From Chloroflexota bacterium (GTDB lineage Bacteria > Chloroflexota > Limnocylindria > QHBO01): a stretch of DNA of 7,277 nucleotides. Position numbers and translations under genes: made by a program. The number at the start of each line of letters is the position of its first letter. Positions within the stretch are counted from its first letter, which is position 1. The notes under the pieces were generated by a model that saw only the letters and a program-made list of their open reading frames with translations, was not told the origin of the DNA and made no database searches. Shown one piece after another: positions 5,997 through 7,277 of the stretch. The stretch is taken from the NCBI GenBank assembly GCA_024636135.1, contig JAGXHP010000175.1, positions 1 to 7,277 on the forward strand, in the 5' to 3' direction.

Positions 5997-6947
5997 ATGC
6001 CGACCACGGTCGGGGCGGCTCCGGATCTCATCGCCGCCATCGGCAATACGCCGATGGTCGAATTGCGGCGGCTGGCGCCGCACGACAACGTGCGTCTCTT
6101 CGCCAAGCTCGAGGGCAACAACCCGACGGGGAGCGTCAAGGATCGCGTGGCGCGCGCGATGATCGAATCGGCGCGGGCCGACGGCTCGCTGCGACCGGGC
6201 CAGACGATCCTCGAGCCATCGAGCGGCAACACCGGGATCAGCCTGGCGATGATCGGGTCGCGCCTGGGGCATCCGGTGCGGATCGTGATGCCGGACAACA
6301 CGACCCGCGAGCGTGAGCAGCTACTCCGCATGTTCGGGGCCGAGATCGTCTTCTCGCCCGGCGTCGAGGGTTCGAACGGCGCGATCCGCCTGGCTGAGGC
6401 CCTGGCCGCGGCGGATCCCGAGCTGTTCATGCCGTACCAGTACGGGAATCCGGCGAACCCCGATGCCCACGAGACGACGACAGGGCCCGAGATCCTGGCG
6501 CAGGTCCCGCACATCGACGTCTTCGTGGCGGGTCTCGGAACGGGTGGCACGCTCACCGGCGTCGGCCGCTACCTGAAGCGCGAGCGGCCAGGGGTCCGGA
6601 TCGTGGCCGCCGAGCCGCTCCCCGGGGAGGGCGTGCAGGGTCTCCGCTCGCTCGACGAGGGATTCGTTCCCCCGGTGCTCGACGAATCGGTCCTCGATGA
6701 CAAGTTCCTGGTGAGCAACCGCGACGCGGTGGTCGGCCTGCGACGGCTGCTGGCCGACGAAGGGGTCTTCGCCGGCCTCTCCTGTGGCGCCGCCGTGGCG
6801 GTCGCCGTCCGGGTGGCGCGGGAGATGGACCACGGCTCGGTCGTGGTGCTGCTGGCGGACGGCGGCTGGAAGTATCTGTCCGCCGACCTGTGGAGTCGCG
6901 ATCTCGACGACCTCGAGGACGAGCTGGAGGATTCGCTGCTTTGGTGA
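5997..6947 (+). CDS. cysM: CysO-dependent cysteine synthase CysM (O-phosphoserine type)
   Basis: A 316-residue fold-type II PLP enzyme that joins the sulfur of CysO thiocarboxylate to an activated serine. PLP lysine K48 lies in NNPTGSVKDR, the substrate loop is PSSGNTG (74-80), the phosphate loop is GTGGT (181-185), and LSCGAA (261-266) is the region that contacts the PLP ring nitrogen. EGVQGLRSLDEGFVP matches the region of M. tuberculosis CysM that holds Arg220, which selects O-phosphoserine; R217 is the likely equivalent. The C-terminal WKYLS, followed by an acidic tail ending SLLW, resembles the mobile tail of mycobacterial CysM, not classical CysK. The ATG at 5997 gives the normal N-terminus (IGNTPMVEL at 15-23); an in-frame ATG at 5919 would add 26 unrelated residues inside cysO. 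GGAGGA (5978-5983) is a somewhat distant ribosome site. Confidence 0.95.
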   Translation: MPTTVGAAPDLIAAIGNTPMVELRRLAPHDNVRLFAKLEGNNPTGSVKDRVARAMIESARADGSLRPGQTILEPSSGNTGISLAMIGSRLGHPVRIVMPDNTTREREQLLRMFGAEIVFSPGVEGSNGAIRLAEALAAADPELFMPYQYGNPANPDAHETTTGPEILAQVPHIDVFVAGLGTGGTLTGVGRYLKRERPGVRIVAAEPLPGEGVQGLRSLDEGFVPPVLDESVLDDKFLVSNRDAVVGLRRLLADEGVFAGLSCGAAVAVAVRVAREMDHGSVVVLLADGGWKYLSADLWSRDLDDLEDELEDSLLW

Positions 6948-7277
6948 CGGACGGATTGGCGATCCCGCGTGCACTCGCCGACGAGATGTTGGCGCACGCC
7001 TTGCGCGAGCTGCCGAACGAGGCCTGCGGACTTCTCGGCGGAAACCTCGAGAACGGTCACGCCACGTCGTTCCACCCGGCTCGCAATGCGGAGGCGAGCC
7101 CCCTGCGCTACAACGTCCACCCCGACGACCTGGTGCGGATCGTGTTCGGAATCGAGGATGCGGGAGAGGACCTCGTCGCGATCTTCCACTCGCACACGGC
7201 CTCGCCGGCGGTGCCGTCGGCCACCGACCGCCGCACGGCACAGTACCCCGAGGCGTTCTACGTTCTCGCGACGCTCG
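6944..7277 (+). CDS. mec: Mec-type JAMM/MPN+ zinc metallopeptidase (3' partial)
   Basis: The frame opens with a GTG overlapping the cysM stop (GTGA) and runs off the window after 111 complete codons. It carries a complete JAMM zinc-protease set: Glu26 in PNEACGLLGG and HSHTASPAVPSATD, i.e. His82-x-His84, seven residues, Ser92-x-x-Asp95. In M. tuberculosis the Mec protein of this family cuts CysO-cysteine to release cysteine and regenerate CysO. The position directly after cysM predicts the same role. Because CysO here has two residues after Gly-Gly, the enzyme may also trim the precursor, as QbsD does for QbsE. The family is about 140 residues, so the C-terminal quarter or so is missing. GGAGG at 6926-6930 is a distant binding site, so initiation may rely on coupling to cysM. 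Confidence 0.92.
   Translation, partial: MTDGLAIPRALADEMLAHALRELPNEACGLLGGNLENGHATSFHPARNAEASPLRYNVHPDDLVRIVFGIEDAGEDLVAIFHSHTASPAVPSATDRRTAQYPEAFYVLATL

Noticed and set aside
6321..7241. Minus-strand frame of 306 codons opposite cysM and mec.
   Set aside because: It crosses two well supported + strand genes and shows only low-complexity, Arg-rich sequence.
1..7277. Search for tRNA, rRNA, CRISPR arrays, insertion sequences, riboswitches and terminators.
   Set aside because: The genes fill the window and the only spacers are 40 bases or shorter; I saw no repeats, transposase genes or T-tailed hairpins.

Overview
The window is one dense, high-GC operon on the + strand. It appears to join a SUF-type iron-sulfur cluster assembly set to a complete sulfur-carrier-protein route for making cysteine. 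Neighbouring genes overlap by 1-4 bases or are separated by at most 11, and no stretch lacks a gene. I see no promoter or terminator, so both ends of the operon lie outside the window. The GC content, GTG starts and gene set suggest a bacterium of the Chloroflexota (Limnocylindria/Thermomicrobia-like) or the Actinobacteria. The mix of genes makes me lean to Chloroflexota, but the sequence alone does not settle this.

Layout: sufD (1-1182, 5' end cut off by the window), a small Rieske ferredoxin (1179-1511), an IscR-like Rrf2 regulator with a putative Fe-S site (1514-2005), sufC (2002-2844), sufS (2856-4115), sufU (4118-4540), a possible 14-codon coupling ORF (4537-4581), a rhodanese-E1 (MoeZ/MoeB-like) protein with the rhodanese domain at the N-terminus (4581-5708), a CysO-like ubiquitin-fold sulfur carrier (5717-5992), cysM (5997-6947), and the start of a Mec-type JAMM metallopeptidase (6944 to the window end). 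sufB is not present and is presumably upstream.

Inferred joint working: SufS takes sulfur from cysteine and passes it to SufU and the SufBCD scaffold for cluster assembly. The same persulfide pool could charge the rhodanese cysteine of the E1 protein, which activates CysO and turns its C-terminus into a thiocarboxylate. CysM would then add this sulfur to O-phosphoserine, and the JAMM peptidase would release cysteine from CysO-Cys. The IscR-like protein could tune the operon to cluster status. The most notable details are a CysO that ends in Gly-Gly-Ser-His rather than Gly-Gly, which implies maturation by the adjacent peptidase; the reversed domain order of the E1-rhodanese fusion; a SufU without the insertion usual for its family; and the physical union of the two pathways.
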